Below are positions 1 to 10,420 of a stretch of DNA of 38,958 nt, piece by piece. How positions within the stretch are numbered: position 1 is the first letter of the stretch; every line of letters starts with the position of its first letter. The stretch covers positions 1-38,958 of the forward strand of contig BDDC01000914.1 in assembly GCA_001662425.1 (NCBI GenBank), in the 5' to 3' direction. Made by a program: the position numbers and the translations under genes. The notes beneath the pieces are model-generated. The model did not search any database and had not been told where the DNA came from. It worked only from the letters and a program-made list of their open reading frames with translations. Origin of the DNA: Chlamydomonas sphaeroides (lineage: Eukaryota > Chlorophyta > Chlorophyceae > Chlamydomonadales > Chlamydomonadaceae).

Positions 1-348
1 GGGGAGGGGAAGGGAGGGGAGGGGAGGGGGAAAAGGCCGGGGGCGGGGAGGGGAGCGGGAAAAGGCAGGGAGGGGGAAGAGCGGAGGCAGGGGCCTGGAC
101 AACGCACCGAGGCGGTGCGATCGCAGCTGCGAGCTGGGTTGCCGAAATTACTGGAGTATGTCGGCGGGGCCCTAAAGGAGGGATGCGTGTCTTTCAACCA
201 GGGAAAGCGGCCCGAGCTCTGGGCCAGTCCCAAGCTGTCGCGCACCCTCCCCGCGCACCACCCCAGCCCCATCGCATCCCCCGACTCCTGCGCCCTCCCA
301 TCCCCTCTACCCCTGCCCCCTCCCCTGCCCCCAAACCAATCCCCCCAG
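1..348 (+). other. intron sequence of the translocator gene, G-rich at its left end
   Basis: No exon is convincing here. The first 75 bases are a purine tract of GGGGA/GGGAA units. The stretch before 348 is rich in C and T and ends in CCCCCCAG, which is a good 3' splice site for the exon at 349. I read the whole stretch as the end of one intron. An earlier exon between 115 and 340 cannot be ruled out, but no translocator-like sequence appears in any frame. Confidence 0.6.
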
Positions 349-600
349 CTCTCCTACATGGTGCTTGACCAGGGCATCAGCCCCGTCACTTTCTCGGTGG
401 GCAACACCATGAAGCGCGTGGCGGTGGTGGTGTCGTCCGTCATGTTCTTCCGCAACCCCGTCAGCCTCATGAACTGGGTCGGCTCCTTCGTGGCCATTGG
501 CGGCACCTACCTCTACACCCTCGCCACCGACAAGTACACGGCCGAGAAGAAGAAGGCCGCGGCGGCGGGCGGCGCCAGCGGCGGCAAGGGCTCGGCGTGA
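349..600 (+). CDS. plastid phosphate translocator, last exon (GPT/TPT-type, drug/metabolite transporter superfamily)
   Basis: This is the C-terminal 83 residues of an inner-envelope sugar-phosphate/phosphate antiporter. The exon starts after the CAG at 346-348 and ends in TGA at 598-600. It reads LSYMVLDQGISP, then TFSVGNTMKR, then VVVSSVMFF and NWVGSFVAIGGTYLY. This is the family's last two membrane helices, joined by the loop that carries the conserved Lys-Arg pair of the substrate site. The wording is closer to glucose-6-phosphate translocators (SPLTFSVGNTMKR in plants) than to the triose-phosphate type, but the last exon alone does not fix the substrate. The tail is a short Lys/Ala/Gly-rich stretch (EKKKAAAAGG). 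The rest of the gene lies left of the window. The intron position, just before LSYM, falls where the helix begins. Confidence 0.85.
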   Translation, partial: LSYMVLDQGISPVTFSVGNTMKRVAVVVSSVMFFRNPVSLMNWVGSFVAIGGTYLYTLATDKYTAEKKKAAAAGGASGGKGSA

Positions 601-1243
601 GGGCTATTCTATTCAACTCGACGTGAGGGTTGGGGTGGGTGGGGGCAGTCAGGGGCTGGATGGGGTGGCATGGGGAACTTGGGGTAAGGAAGCGGCTGCA
701 GGGCTTGCAAGGCTCTGAGTCCGAGGGGGTCGGGCGGGGGCGGCGTTATGTAGGGTTCGACTAAACGCAGTGACAGCGGACCACGCATTGGGGTGCGCTT
801 GACTTGGCGGTGGTGATGGCGCGCAGGCGGCGCGCAGACCGGGGAGGAATGGTCGATGTGTACAGATATGTTTGCGGGGCGCAGGAGCCTTGAGGCGAGA
901 GTGAACGGGTGTGTGCCCCGAAACACACAGAGCTGTTGCGAGATCCGCCGAGTGTATGCATGCTCGTGTAGCTTGTAATCTCAGTCGTTAGCGCCGCGAG
1001 CTCACTGCAGGGCGGACTTCTCCGGCACGCACAACCCTGCTTGCGCGCCAGCCAGCTACGCAACCTGTTTTGTACTGTGAGCTATTTGACTTGCGAGGCC
1101 GGCATTTCAGCGATACTGGCTGCAAATCACTCGCCCAGCAGTACCCATCGACGCGCCATGCGCCCATCACCGACACTTTGCAGCCTCTAGCCTGTCATCA
1201 CAGCGCCAGAAAGATTCATCCGTATCCTTCGTCAGCGCACAAG
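601..1243 (+). other. translocator 3' UTR, then intergenic DNA and the GNAT gene's 5' region
   Basis: After the stop at 600 there is GT-rich sequence, with one TGTAA at 974-978 that suits the algal polyadenylation signal. That makes a 3' UTR of roughly 390 bases. From about 990 to 1243 I see no exon and no clear TATA box. This part should hold the promoter and 5' UTR of the GNAT gene. Confidence 0.55.
974..978 (+). terminator. polyadenylation signal TGTAA (translocator gene)
   Basis: TGTAA lies 374 bases after the translocator stop codon. In Chlamydomonas-type algae this pentamer replaces AATAAA and cleavage follows 10-20 bases later. It is the only copy between this stop and the next gene. 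Confidence 0.6.
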
Positions 1244-3842
1244 ATGCACTGCGCATCGGGGCTCGCCAGCGTGCCAGTCGCCGCGGCTGGGAGCCCCCGG
1301 CGTGCTCCCCAGCCTGCGACCCGGCCATCCCCCGGCCGCGCCTCGTCATCGCCATGGCCAGCTGCAGGCCGGGCTCCCCACGGCCCGCGACAGCTGCATT
1401 CGAAGCTCCTGCAGCGGCCCTCGGCCGCAGGGACGGACGTGTCGGGCTCGCAAGCAGCACACGGCGGTCAGCTCGCCAGCCCCACCGCCTCGGCACCCGG
1501 TTCCGTGATCCACATCCGGACCGCTGAGCTACTTGACTACTGGCCGGCAGCGGACCTGCACTGCCGGGTGAGTCGCCCACGACGAGAACCGTGTGGTCAG
1601 CAAGGGGCCCTGGGGCCGCAGATGGGCGATGGACTGTGTGCCCAGCTGTCCCAGCACACGGGGCTGACAATGTGAGACGGCCGCGCTCGCCGCCGCACGC
1701 GTCGCCAACGCCCGTCGGCCGCGCTCCGCCGCCCAACAGGTGTTCGCGCCAGACGTGACGGACAAGGAGGTGGCCAAGGTGGGCACTGCCCGGTGCCCGG
1801 AGGGATCCACGTGTGGGGGCGGCTGCCACCCAGGTGCTGCGGCCGCCTTGCCCGGCAGCGCTCCAGTCCGGGAGGGCCCCAAGCGGCTGCTGCTGAGGAT
1901 GAGGATGCACGACCTTCTGCACTGCCACAACGCTGCCGTCACCCACCCTCCACTCGCTGCCGTGGCGCCGCAGGGCCTGGGTCTCCGCGTGGACCGCATC
2001 GCGGCGCTCACCATCAACGACCGCATCGCGCGGGACGGCGGCGGCAAGTGCGTCGGCGAGGGAGGTGACACGGGGCCAGTGAAACCCGAGGGTGACGGCA
2101 CGCAGGCCGCGGCAGCGCCACCCGCGCTCCCTCTGCTGAGGTTGGCGGGCCGCCCTCGGCTGGCTTAGCGCTCAGTGGGCCCCAGCGGCAGCAGGGCGCC
2201 GCCCCGGCCCCTCGCAACGCGACCCATATGAGCCTAACTCCCTGGGGTGTCGCCCGCCCCGCCGCAGCTCGGCCCTGCTGCTGGCCTTCGAAGGGCCCGA
2301 GCCCGCCACCCCCGAGCAGCAGGCGGCCGCGCTGGACTCCCTCCGCGCCGCGGCGCAGGCGGCCGCCGACGCGCCTGGCTCGCTCGCGTCGGCGGCCTTC
2401 CCCAGCAGCGTCTGGTGGCTGCTGCGAACGCTGCCGCCGCGCGTGCGCGAGGGGCTGGGCGTCACGGCCGAGGTGGGACACGGGGCCCGGAGGCGCCACG
2501 GCCCGGGCTGCCCTCCCTGCTGCTGCCCCTGCATCGCATGGCGCCGCGGGCCGGGTGGGCTCCCGGGCCGTCGCTGCCACTGCCGCTGCGGCGGCGGCGG
2601 CAGCGGCACCTCCACTGCCGACGTTGAAGCCGCCGTGCTGCCGGCGTGTTACTGCCTCTCCTGCGTAAGCCGCTGACAGCCGCTGCACTCCGCCGCCGCT
2701 GCTGCTGCTGCTGCTGCGGTGGCCGATGCGTGGTGCTGCAGGCTGCGGGGCTGGTGGGGGTGGCGGCGGTGGACTCGTTCGGCGACCTGGTGCCGGCGAG
2801 GGAGCTTGACTGGCGTAAGGACGGAGCCGTGGGCTGGTACCGCCGCGACGGTGCGAAGGGCCTGGCAGCGGTGGACCACCGCGCCCGGTGGCGTGGTGGG
2901 GCCAGTGCTGGGCCGGCCATGCCTCGGAACACCCGGCGCTTGCTGTGGACGGTACACCGGTGCACCGGTTCACCTAGGCAGTCGCCACCCCCCACCCCCC
3001 TGCGCAGTCGCCACACCCCAAGCAGCACCCCAAGCAGCACCGCTGGACACGCTCCGGCCGGCCCCTTCCCGACCCCGTGGCCGTACCCTCGCACGCACGC
3101 GCCCCTCAGGCTACGCCTACGTGAGCAACGTGGCGGTGTCGCCGGCGGCCCGGCGGCGGGGCGTGGCGCGGCAGCTCATGGCCCGGGCGGAGGCGCTGGC
3201 GGCGGAGTGGGACTGCCGCGCCGTGGGGCTGCATTGCAACCCCAAGAAGACCGTGGCCTGGGTGCGGTGGAGCAGGGCGCGTGGTTTGGGGTGGGGCTGC
3301 GCTATGGTCCGAGGGCTCGATGAAGCACGTGGATGGCCTGATCCAAGACGTTACTCTCATCGCGACCGGCCGTCGTGCACGGCGCGCCTCCCACCGACCC
3401 CTCCCTGCCTCCCTTCCGCCGCACTGCCCGCCAGTCGCTGTACCAGAGCCTGGGCTACCAGGACTCGGGGGTGGTGGAGCACCCCGTCATGCCATACCTG
3501 CAGGTGGGGCCGCGGCAGCACAAGGCACTCGGCAGCGCGTGGGCGCTCGCCGTATGCCAGGGGGGCGTGGCGCTGGTATGTTGACCCAGCCGCTCAGCCG
3601 CATCCGCAGCCTAAGCCGGGCGCTCCCTCGCAGCAGTGGTGTTTGTTTCCCTGCTGCCCAGGCCCTGTTGATTGGTCCCCTGGGCCCCCTCCCACGCCCG
3701 GCCTCCGGCCTCCTCAACACTTGAACACACCCAGGGCCGGCCGCCCGACCGCTGCCACTTCCTGGTCAAGCTGGTGCCGGGCTGGCGGGAGGCGCGGCTG
3801 GCGGAGGTGGCGGCTAAGGAGCAGGGCCGGCGGCAGCTGTAG
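1244..3842 (+). CDS. GNAT-family N-acetyltransferase, probably plastid-targeted
   Basis: Eight exons give 347 residues: 1244-1567, 1740-1778, 1974-2047, 2268-2472, 2742-2814, 3110-3261, 3435-3503, 3735-3842. All junctions keep phase. Residues 1-85 are rich in Ala, Ser, Pro and Arg and poor in acid, like a plastid transit peptide. The GNAT fold begins at VIHIRTAELLDYW. An Ala-rich insert of about 65 residues (AAALDSLRAAAQAAADAPGS) lies before the LVGVAAVDSFGD strand. Motif A follows as YVSNVAVSPAARRRGVARQL, with the RRRGVA loop expected to hold the acetyl-CoA pyrophosphate. Motif B is SLYQSLGYQDSG. The tail RPPDRCHFLVKLVPGW is typical of algal and plant plastid GNATs. Substrate (protein N-terminus, lysine or small amine) cannot be told from sequence. 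The ATG at 1244 has A at -3 and is the first suitable start in frame. Confidence 0.85.
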
Positions 3843-5312
3843 CGGGAGGCGGGGCGGGACGTGGGCATGCGGCGGGGTGGCGGGAGGGGCGGCTGCTGGC
3901 GGGAGGGGAGCGTGTTGGCGCGTGCAGGGGGCAGGGGGCAGAACCTTAGTGCAAGGCGAGACGGGGCCGGCCGTGGGGCCAGGCTCAGCTGCAGGTTGGA
4001 GGCCGGGACTGAGTGACCTTTCTTCCTCGGCCTCATGTGAGATGTTTTGAGCGCATTGCGTGTGAGGCCGAGCTGAGGCGTAACCCGATGTTCGGCAGCG
4101 CCAGCACGCGCCGTGTGGCGCATGGCGTTGCGTTGCGATATAGTTAATGCCGCATGGGCTGATGCGACTGTACGTGGGGCTGTGGCTGGCGTGCGCAGTA
4201 CGGCGCGGCACGTCGGGGTGCGCACATAACAGCGCGAGCCCTGCACTGTAGTGCCCGATTTGTTGCCGGCCTGAGGCGCGCTGCCTGGCGCTGTCAAGCC
4301 GATATGTAAGCTTCGGAGAGAGCTTCCTTTATGGTGCGGCGTGCGGCGTGCGCAGACCGCAGGTCCGCAGCCGGGTGCAAGGGTGCCAGCTCAGTGGCGC
4401 GGCGTCGCAGTGCAAAGCGGCGCAGGGCACGGGGAACAGCTGGCGGAGAACAGCTGCGTTGTGGTGCGTGGCCCTGATCTGCCCCCTGCCTCAGTGTGCG
4501 GCTGATGGCGTGTAAGTGCAGCTGCTGCCGCGAACGCCAGCTTTACACAGCGGTTTGGGCCATGTAAGGATCACGGCCCAACCAGGTCCGGGCCACACAG
4601 CCAGGTACGCCTGCCACGCTGGTTCACACTGCTGAAAGACAGGAACACCCTCAGCCTTGCACACGACGCGGGCTCGACCGCCGGCGCAACTGGGACGCAA
4701 GGCCATTCACCCCAACGATCATGGGGGGGGGGCGGGATATGTGTGCGTGTGTGCGTGTGGACCCCTGCAGCGTGCCGCTGCCGCCCACACACAGCAAGCC
4801 CCCTCTGGTGAAGTTGGCCTACCAGCCGGCTCCTCCCCCAGCACACCCCGACACATCCCCCTGCTGATCACAGGCAGCAGCATGGCCAGCGCCCATCGAC
4901 TGGCCGCATGCAAGAAGCCACCAGCAGCACACAACGCCCGCCCCGCCACAGCCACACCGGCGCCGGCATGCAGCCCCCGGCGGGCGGGCGGGCGGGCGGC
5001 ACAGCGTGGGCGGCCTCGACCCAACTCCGGCACCCCAGCATGCGGCTGCACGTGACGGTCAGCCCCCCCCCACATGTTGGGCCCCCGGCGTACGGCGCCA
5101 CGCACCAGCACGCGTTGCTCCACCGCCGCCGGCCCCCTCCAGGCCCACCGCCACGCCAGCCCCTGCCACCTGTGACCGCCTCACGCCGCGCGAGCCGCCC
5201 TAGACGGCCAGCACGCAGCGCACCCCCCGCGCGGGCTGCTTGCGCGGGCTGGCAGCCGCGCGGCGCCGCCCGCCCAGCCGCGGCCCACGCGCCGCAGCAG
5301 CAGCGGGCGGCG
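3843..5312. other. convergent 3' UTRs of the GNAT and TRAPPC6 genes
   Basis: There is no exon here on either strand. On the plus strand TGTAA occurs at 4304-4308 and 4511-4515, either of which could end the GNAT transcript. On the minus strand TGTAA (TTACA on plus) lies at 4543-4547 and suits the TRAPPC6 transcript, giving it a 3' UTR of about 770 bases. The two transcripts may overlap by a short stretch near 4500-4560. A (GGGC)n run sits at 4980-5000. Confidence 0.55.
4543..4547 (-). terminator. polyadenylation signal TGTAA (TRAPPC6 gene, minus strand)
   Basis: TTACA on the plus strand, read as TGTAA on the minus strand. It lies 766 bases past the TRAPPC6 stop codon and only about 30 bases from a plus-strand TGTAA (4511-4515) for the convergent gene. 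Confidence 0.5.
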
Positions 5313-7211
5313 TTATGTCATGATGCGGACCGTGAAGGTGCCTGCGCGGAGGGCAGGGAGGGCCGGGCAACACCCGCAAAGCGCGTCAGTGCCACCACCG
5401 CCTCTGCCCGCAAGGCCGACCCGATCACACGCGCCGGCCCCCCAACGCCTTCGTCCTGGTTCCGTGCCCGCATGGCGCAGGCGCCCAACGCCGCCCTCCA
5501 GCCGCCACGCGGGCGCCCTGGCGCTGCCGGCCCCCAGCAAACTCCCGACCCCAGCACCCCTGCGCCCCGCCTCACCCACACCCACCGCAGCCCCAGGTAA
5601 CCAACCCCAGGGCAGCCCACCCTCCCTGCCCACGGTCACCCACAACTGGGCAGCTGCTTGGGGTCGGCCTCCACGGTGCAGCTGACGCCCAGGTGGCACA
5701 GCGCGCCCCGCACCAGGCCGCAGGGCAGGTGCAGGTAGCTGAGCGCCAGCTGCCGCGCCGCCTCCTCGCGCGCCGGGTCGGAGCCGGGCGCGGGCGGCGC
5801 CAGGCGCTGCAGCCAGCGGAAGCCATTGTCTTGGAGCACGTACACACCCTGGGAGCAGGCCGCGGGGGCCAGGGCGCGTGAGGAGGGGAGGAGGGAGGTG
5901 CAGCGTAAGGAGCGTGGGTGGTACAATGTGGGTAGAGCGTGGGTGTTGAGACGGTGTCCAGGCGAGGCGGCGCGTGGAGGGCGACACGGGTACAAGGCAT
6001 CGCCAGGCTGCGATCTCGAGCAGCGGTAGTGGGGCCGGGTGGGGCTGCTTTGCGACTGTCGGCGTCGAGGCACGGCATGCGAGGCCCGCCCCGGTGCCGG
6101 GGGCAGGGAAGGGGCCGCCCACGGCCAGCTGTCTGCCACCGTGGCCGGAGCTGGGGGGGGCTCATGCGCCGCGCGGCAGCAGCGCGTAGCAGCCCTCCTG
6201 GGGCCGCCGCCCAGCGGCCCGGCCCACCCTGTGGTTGGTCTTGAGGTTGTCGACCTGCTTCTTGAACAGCGCCTGCCAAAAGTCCTTGCACACAAACTTG
6301 ATGATCTCCAGCGTGTCGCCCAGCCGGGGCTTGTCGCGCGTGTAGCTGGCAGGGGGTTGGGTGGGCGGGGGCAGCCGGGCAGGGGTGGGGGTCAGGTGGG
6401 CGCGGAGGCAGGGCGCCGGGGGTAGCCGGCCAGCGAGGGCAGCCGGCGTGTCGGCGGATGGTCACAGGGCCGAGGACCCTTGCCGGCCTCGATCCCCATG
6501 GAAGGCCCCGCGGGACCGGCGGAACGAAGCCGCCGACACGCAGCGGCACTTGGCGGGGGCGGTGCAGCACGGCTTGGCCAGGTACCCGAGCCCACACGGC
6601 GGGGCTTCCCCGAGCGGTGCGAGCGACGGCAGGCGAGTGTGAAGGTGCGGTGCGGGCGGTGCCCCTGTGACCCCGGCGGCGGATGGCTTGCTGTGCTGCA
6701 GCTGTAGTGCCACCCTGACTGGCGGCTGGCGGGTCGCGGCGCCGAGCGAGTGAGTGCCGGCAGGGCCAGTTGCCGTCCCCGTCCCGCTCCGCCGTTCCCA
6801 TCCTCGGCTCACCGCTCCGCCAGCTGCTGCCCCACGCGGAAGCCCACGGCCTCCAGAGCGGCCGCCGCGGCGGGCCCGCTCTGCTTCTCGTGGAACAGGC
6901 GCACGCTCTCGGTGCACAGTAGCTCTAGGCAGACCTGCACGGCATTCGCGGAGATCGGGGGTGCGTTTCGCGACCTTGCCGGTCGAGTCGGGCCCTGGGT
7001 GAGGTGTGCGCCGTGGGGCACGTCGCCGGGTGCCAGCGGGAAGCCCGGCCCTGCGACTGGCCTATTGCGGGTGGCTGTATGCTCCTCGCGCTGGTCGCTG
7101 GGTCCTGCCCCGGAGGGTGGGACGGCTGTAGCGCACCTCAGCGCATCGCCGAGCGGGCTTCTTCCCAACGGCGCCGGGGCCGGGGCTGGGCGCGGCCAGC
7201 AGCCCCGCCAT
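5313..7211 (-). CDS. TRAPP complex subunit, TRAPPC6/Trs33 family
   Basis: This is a core subunit of the TRAPP tether, the exchange factor complex for Rab1/Rab11-type GTPases in ER-Golgi and Golgi traffic. Five exons on the minus strand give 182 residues: 7211-7137, 6934-6813, 6345-6228, 5848-5644, 5341-5313. All phases agree. Family landmarks appear in order: VCLELLCTESVRLF (helix 1), LEAVGFRVGQQLAER, IIKFVCKDFWQALFKKQVDN, LKTNHRGVYVLQDNGFRWL, LPCGLVRGALCHLGV, and the end SCTFTVRIMT. These match plant and animal TRAPPC6 nearly block for block. The family is usually 155-175 residues long. An insert of about 15 residues (PPAPGSDPAREEAAR) accounts for most of the extra length. The first exon (MAGLLAAPSPGPGAVG) was chosen because its ATG leads in phase to a GAG/GTGCGC donor. 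It is the least certain part. Confidence 0.9.
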
Positions 7212-7632
7212 GCTCCGGCTCAGAGCCCACGCGCCACCACGCCGTGTAAACCGAGACTCGTCCCTTCTCGTGATATTTGTGTGCAAGCAGTTGAAACGGG
7301 CCCTGGTGTATGAAGGAAGGGTTCGCGACTGGCCAGTGTGGAATGGCAGATAGTTGGTCTGAGAGGTAGAGCAGGTCGTGGGAGTATCCTACGTTCGCTT
7401 TGGTAGTGCAGCGGGGCTCTCATCAGGGCCGGTGCGCACAGCTCGCGCTAGGCTCGGCAATGAGGACCAGCAACTTTCGATGGCATCTACCCTGTGCGCT
7501 GTGCCTCTGCGCGCTGCGTATAGCAACACTGCAAGGCGATAGATAACCAATAACACTGCGCGGCCTGTCAATCGCCCGACAGCTGGGTGCCGAGCATGCA
7601 TTTCCATTGACCGCGCTGTTCGCTTTCACGCC
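7212..7632. promoter_or_regulatory. divergent promoter region between TRAPPC6 (-) and the VHL-BFN fusion (+)
   Basis: Only 421 bases separate the two start codons, so both promoters and 5' UTRs must lie here. The stretch is noticeably less GC-rich than the exons on either side, especially 7290-7420. I see no clear TATA box and no exon. Shared regulation is possible but not shown. Confidence 0.6.
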
Positions 7633-10420
7633 ATGGCCCTGCACGCAAGAAGCAGCCTCAAAGCCGTTGAGCGGCGGCGCAAGGCCTCACGATGCGTGGT
7701 TGCTGCGGCGGGGTACCGAACGCCGACACCCGTGCCGGTGGACACCAGGGGGGACACGGCACCAGCGCCTGCCCCTGCGCAGTCGGAACCTGCCATGCCG
7801 TCCTCCCGGCGCCTCGCCCTCCTCTCGGGAGCTGCCACTGCTCTAGGCCTGGCGCTGCTGCCGGCCGCCCCGCTGCCGGCCACGGCAGACACCACTCTGC
7901 ACGGGCCGCTGCACTCTCGCCGCTCGGACCAGCCCTGCGTGCTCACCATCCGCAACCTCAGCGGCCGGAGGCTGGAGGCGCGCTGGTTGAACTATGATGG
8001 CGATGAAGAGACGTACACCACAATTCCACCTGGCCACCAGTGGACGGTCGACACCTTCGAGGTGTGAGGGGCGACGCGGCAATGCGTCTGGCGGGCAGGT
8101 GCCGGTGCGGCTCGTCGCAAGGGTGGTCGCCATCAGGGGTCGGGGCCGTGCGGGACCGCATGCCGTTGCCCTCGGATAACTTGCAGCGGCTGGGTCGCCG
8201 GGTGGCCGCCCCGTGTGCCTGCCACCCTCGGGCGCTTCGCCCAGCCCACTCGCGTGGCGGCGCCCCGACCCTGCTCCTTCCTCTGGCCCCCCTCGGCCGC
8301 CTGGTCAGACGCATCCATGGCGCTTCCGTGATGCGGACACGGGCGACCTGTTTGCAGAGTACGTGGCGCAGCCGGGCGACAGGCTCCTGCAGGTGTACGG
8401 CAACACCTTGTACGGCAATGGCGGCGGGCGTGGCGGCGCCGGCGCCGGGCAGGACGCACGCCAGCAGCTGGCGTCGAGCGGCGGCGCCGAGGGCGAGGCC
8501 GACGGCTCAGCGGCGGGCGCGATAGGTGCGGCCGCCGGCACGGTTGAGGTTCCCAAGCCGCCGCTTCAGTCGCCCGCGCGTTACACCCACGCAACCCCTT
8601 CTGCCACACGCAAAAGCGAGGGGTGAGCCTGTGTCTCTGTTAGCTGAAATTCATCACATGCGTCCAGCAAGACACCCTGGGCGCCTCCCAACCTCCAGGC
8701 GAACCCGAGCCAGACCTGCGCACAGGCCTGGCGGGCGGCTTTGACGGCCTGGGCAACCCCGGCGACCAGTACACTGTGGCCAAGCTGCTGAGCATTGCCG
8801 TCCTGCCGCAGCAGGCGCAGGCGAGAAGCCAGGCAGAGGGTCGGGCCGCGTTAGGGGGCGGCTGCGGCTGGCGTGCTTACGGGCGGAGCCGGGAGGCGTA
8901 GGGGCGGCGTGGGCTGGGGGCGGGTTGCGTAGCGGGGGTGGCGGCGGTGGTTCGGTGCGGGGGAGACAAGCCCTCTGCGCCCCGCTCGCAGGCTGTGGTG
9001 GTGCTGGGGCTGGAGCGGTACGAGCACCCGCTCAGGTGCGGGCGCGGCCTCGCTTGGTGCCGGTGCTGCTGCGCCGGGCCTGTGCAGCAAGGGCCCAGCG
9101 CCCGCGGCGGCTTCGGCGCGCAGCCCTGGCCGCGCACGCCATGGGCCGCCACCGCTGTGCGCGCCCACAACGGGCCGAGCGCTCTCACCAGCAGCAGCAG
9201 CAGCCTAGTGGCGGGGTCGCGCACGGCGCAGCGTACACGGTGGCCCTCGCCTTCCTCCACCCCATGCCCCGTGCCCACCGCCGCCCTCGCAGCCTGCTGG
9301 TGGGGCTGCCCGAGGCGCGGTCCGTGGTGAACGCGGCGGGCGGCATGCGAGGCCGGCGGCCCGGGCTGCTGACCACCTGGGGCCGCACGCTTGAGGTGGG
9401 TAGGGACGCGGCACGGGACCCCAGCCCGGCCCGCTGGCTCGCACAGCCGCACAGCCGCAGTGCGGTACGCTGGGGCCCCTTGGCGGCGCCGACTGTGACG
9501 CCGAGGGGCAGCGTGCATCTCTGTGATGTCAGCAGCTGGCCAATAGTCCGCTTGGGAGTCAACCGGTGCGCGCCGGCATGGCGGCCCTGGCCCCTGGCCC
9601 CTGGCCCGCGCCGTTCGCAGGCGCTGGGTGGCAAGCTGGAGCGCGTGGTCATCACGCGGCAGGTGCGGTGGCGCGTGGTGCAGCTTGGTCCAACGCTGTC
9701 GGCCGTCCCTCTACCCCCGCCACCACCCGCGTCCAACGCACACGGGCGCTTGCCGCTCACCGCCCATGCGTCGCCCGTCGGCCGCCGTGCTCGGGGGCTC
9801 CGCAGGTGGAGGGCATCTTCTACGCCCGCATCGTGCTCAGCCAGCCTGCCAAGCCGGCGCCGTCGGGCAGCGCAGCGCGCAGCGGCGGCGGCCGAGGCCC
9901 CTGGTCGGCGCCGCCGCCGGCCAGCCCCGCGCCGGCGGCCGGCTCGGGCGCCGGGTCCGTGCTCGTGTCCGTGGACTCGCGCCCCTCGGACGCCCTGGCT
10001 CTGGCGCTGGAGGCCGGCGTGGACGTGTTCGTGTCGCTGCCGGTCGCCGAGTGAGTACCGTCCGGGCCCCGGGCGGCCGCCACGCAGCCTGCGCAGCCAC
10101 GTGCCCCTCGAGGCCGCGTCCTCACGCGCCGCGGCACCGCGGCCGCCGCTGGTGTCGGCATCCCCCGGTGCGGGCCATGCCGTGGCCCTGGGTCGTGCGC
10201 CGGGACCGGACTCATACCCGCGGCCTGCCCCGCCGCCACCGCCCCGCCCCTGCCGCCCGCCCTCGGCCCTGGGCGCCGCCGCAGGTTGGTGCAGCAGCAG
10301 TACGAGGAGACCAAGCGCGGGCTGCCGGAGCTGCTGCTGCCGCCGCCCGCGGGCGAGCTGGGGGCCCCGGGGCTGGGCTTTGGCCTGGACACGGACCTGG
10401 CGGGGGCACCATCGGCCTAG
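7633..10420 (+). CDS. pVHL beta-domain fused to a bifunctional nuclease (DUF151/BFN) domain, with a plastid/lumen-type leader
   Basis: Eight exons give 419 residues: 7633-8061, 8309-8392, 8644-8820, 8992-9035, 9293-9395, 9621-9662, 9806-10050, 10285-10420. The intron 8821-8991 starts with GC. Residues 1-55 resemble a transit peptide. Residues 56-85 look like a twin-arginine lumen signal: SSRR, a hydrophobic Ala/Leu stretch, then ATA before Asp86. Residues 100-171 match the pVHL beta-domain (RWLNYDG, TTIPPG, HPWRFRD). The hydroxyproline-pocket residues of human pVHL (Trp88, Tyr98, Ser111, His115, Trp117) align without gaps to Trp118, Tyr128, Thr141, His145 and Trp147. From about 215 a BFN domain follows: VVVLGLERYEHPL, LLVGLPEARSVV, LGGKLERVVITR, GIFYARIVL, then DSRPSDALALAL at 350-361 after a Gly/Pro/Ala insert. 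The donor after residue 171 (GTGTAC) is weaker than the others. A two-gene reading is unlikely because phases run through and I see no TGTAA in between. Confidence 0.8.
8821..8991 (+). other. GC-AG intron in the VHL-BFN gene
   Basis: The coding frame before this intron ends ...CTGCCGCAGCAGGCGCAG and resumes at GCTGTGGTGGTG, which begins the BFN domain. The only phase-compatible donor is CAG/GCGAGA, a standard GTGAGA site with T changed to C. The acceptor is CGCTCGCAG. GC donors are the known minor class of U2 introns. Confidence 0.6.

Noticed and set aside
2719..4050. 443-codon open frame on the plus strand
   Set aside because: It runs through GNAT introns and in the wrong frame for motif A. 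GC-rich DNA has few stops. The spliced GNAT model explains the region.
5572..6801. 409-codon minus-strand open frame
   Set aside because: It overlaps three TRAPPC6 exons in other frames and shows no family motif. It is a shadow of a GC-rich stretch.
8393..8626. Continuation of the VHL exon past 8392 (Gly/Ala-rich open frame)
   Set aside because: No good donor in the phase needed for the next exon was found in this stretch. I treat it as intron, although inclusion as a flexible linker cannot be fully excluded.
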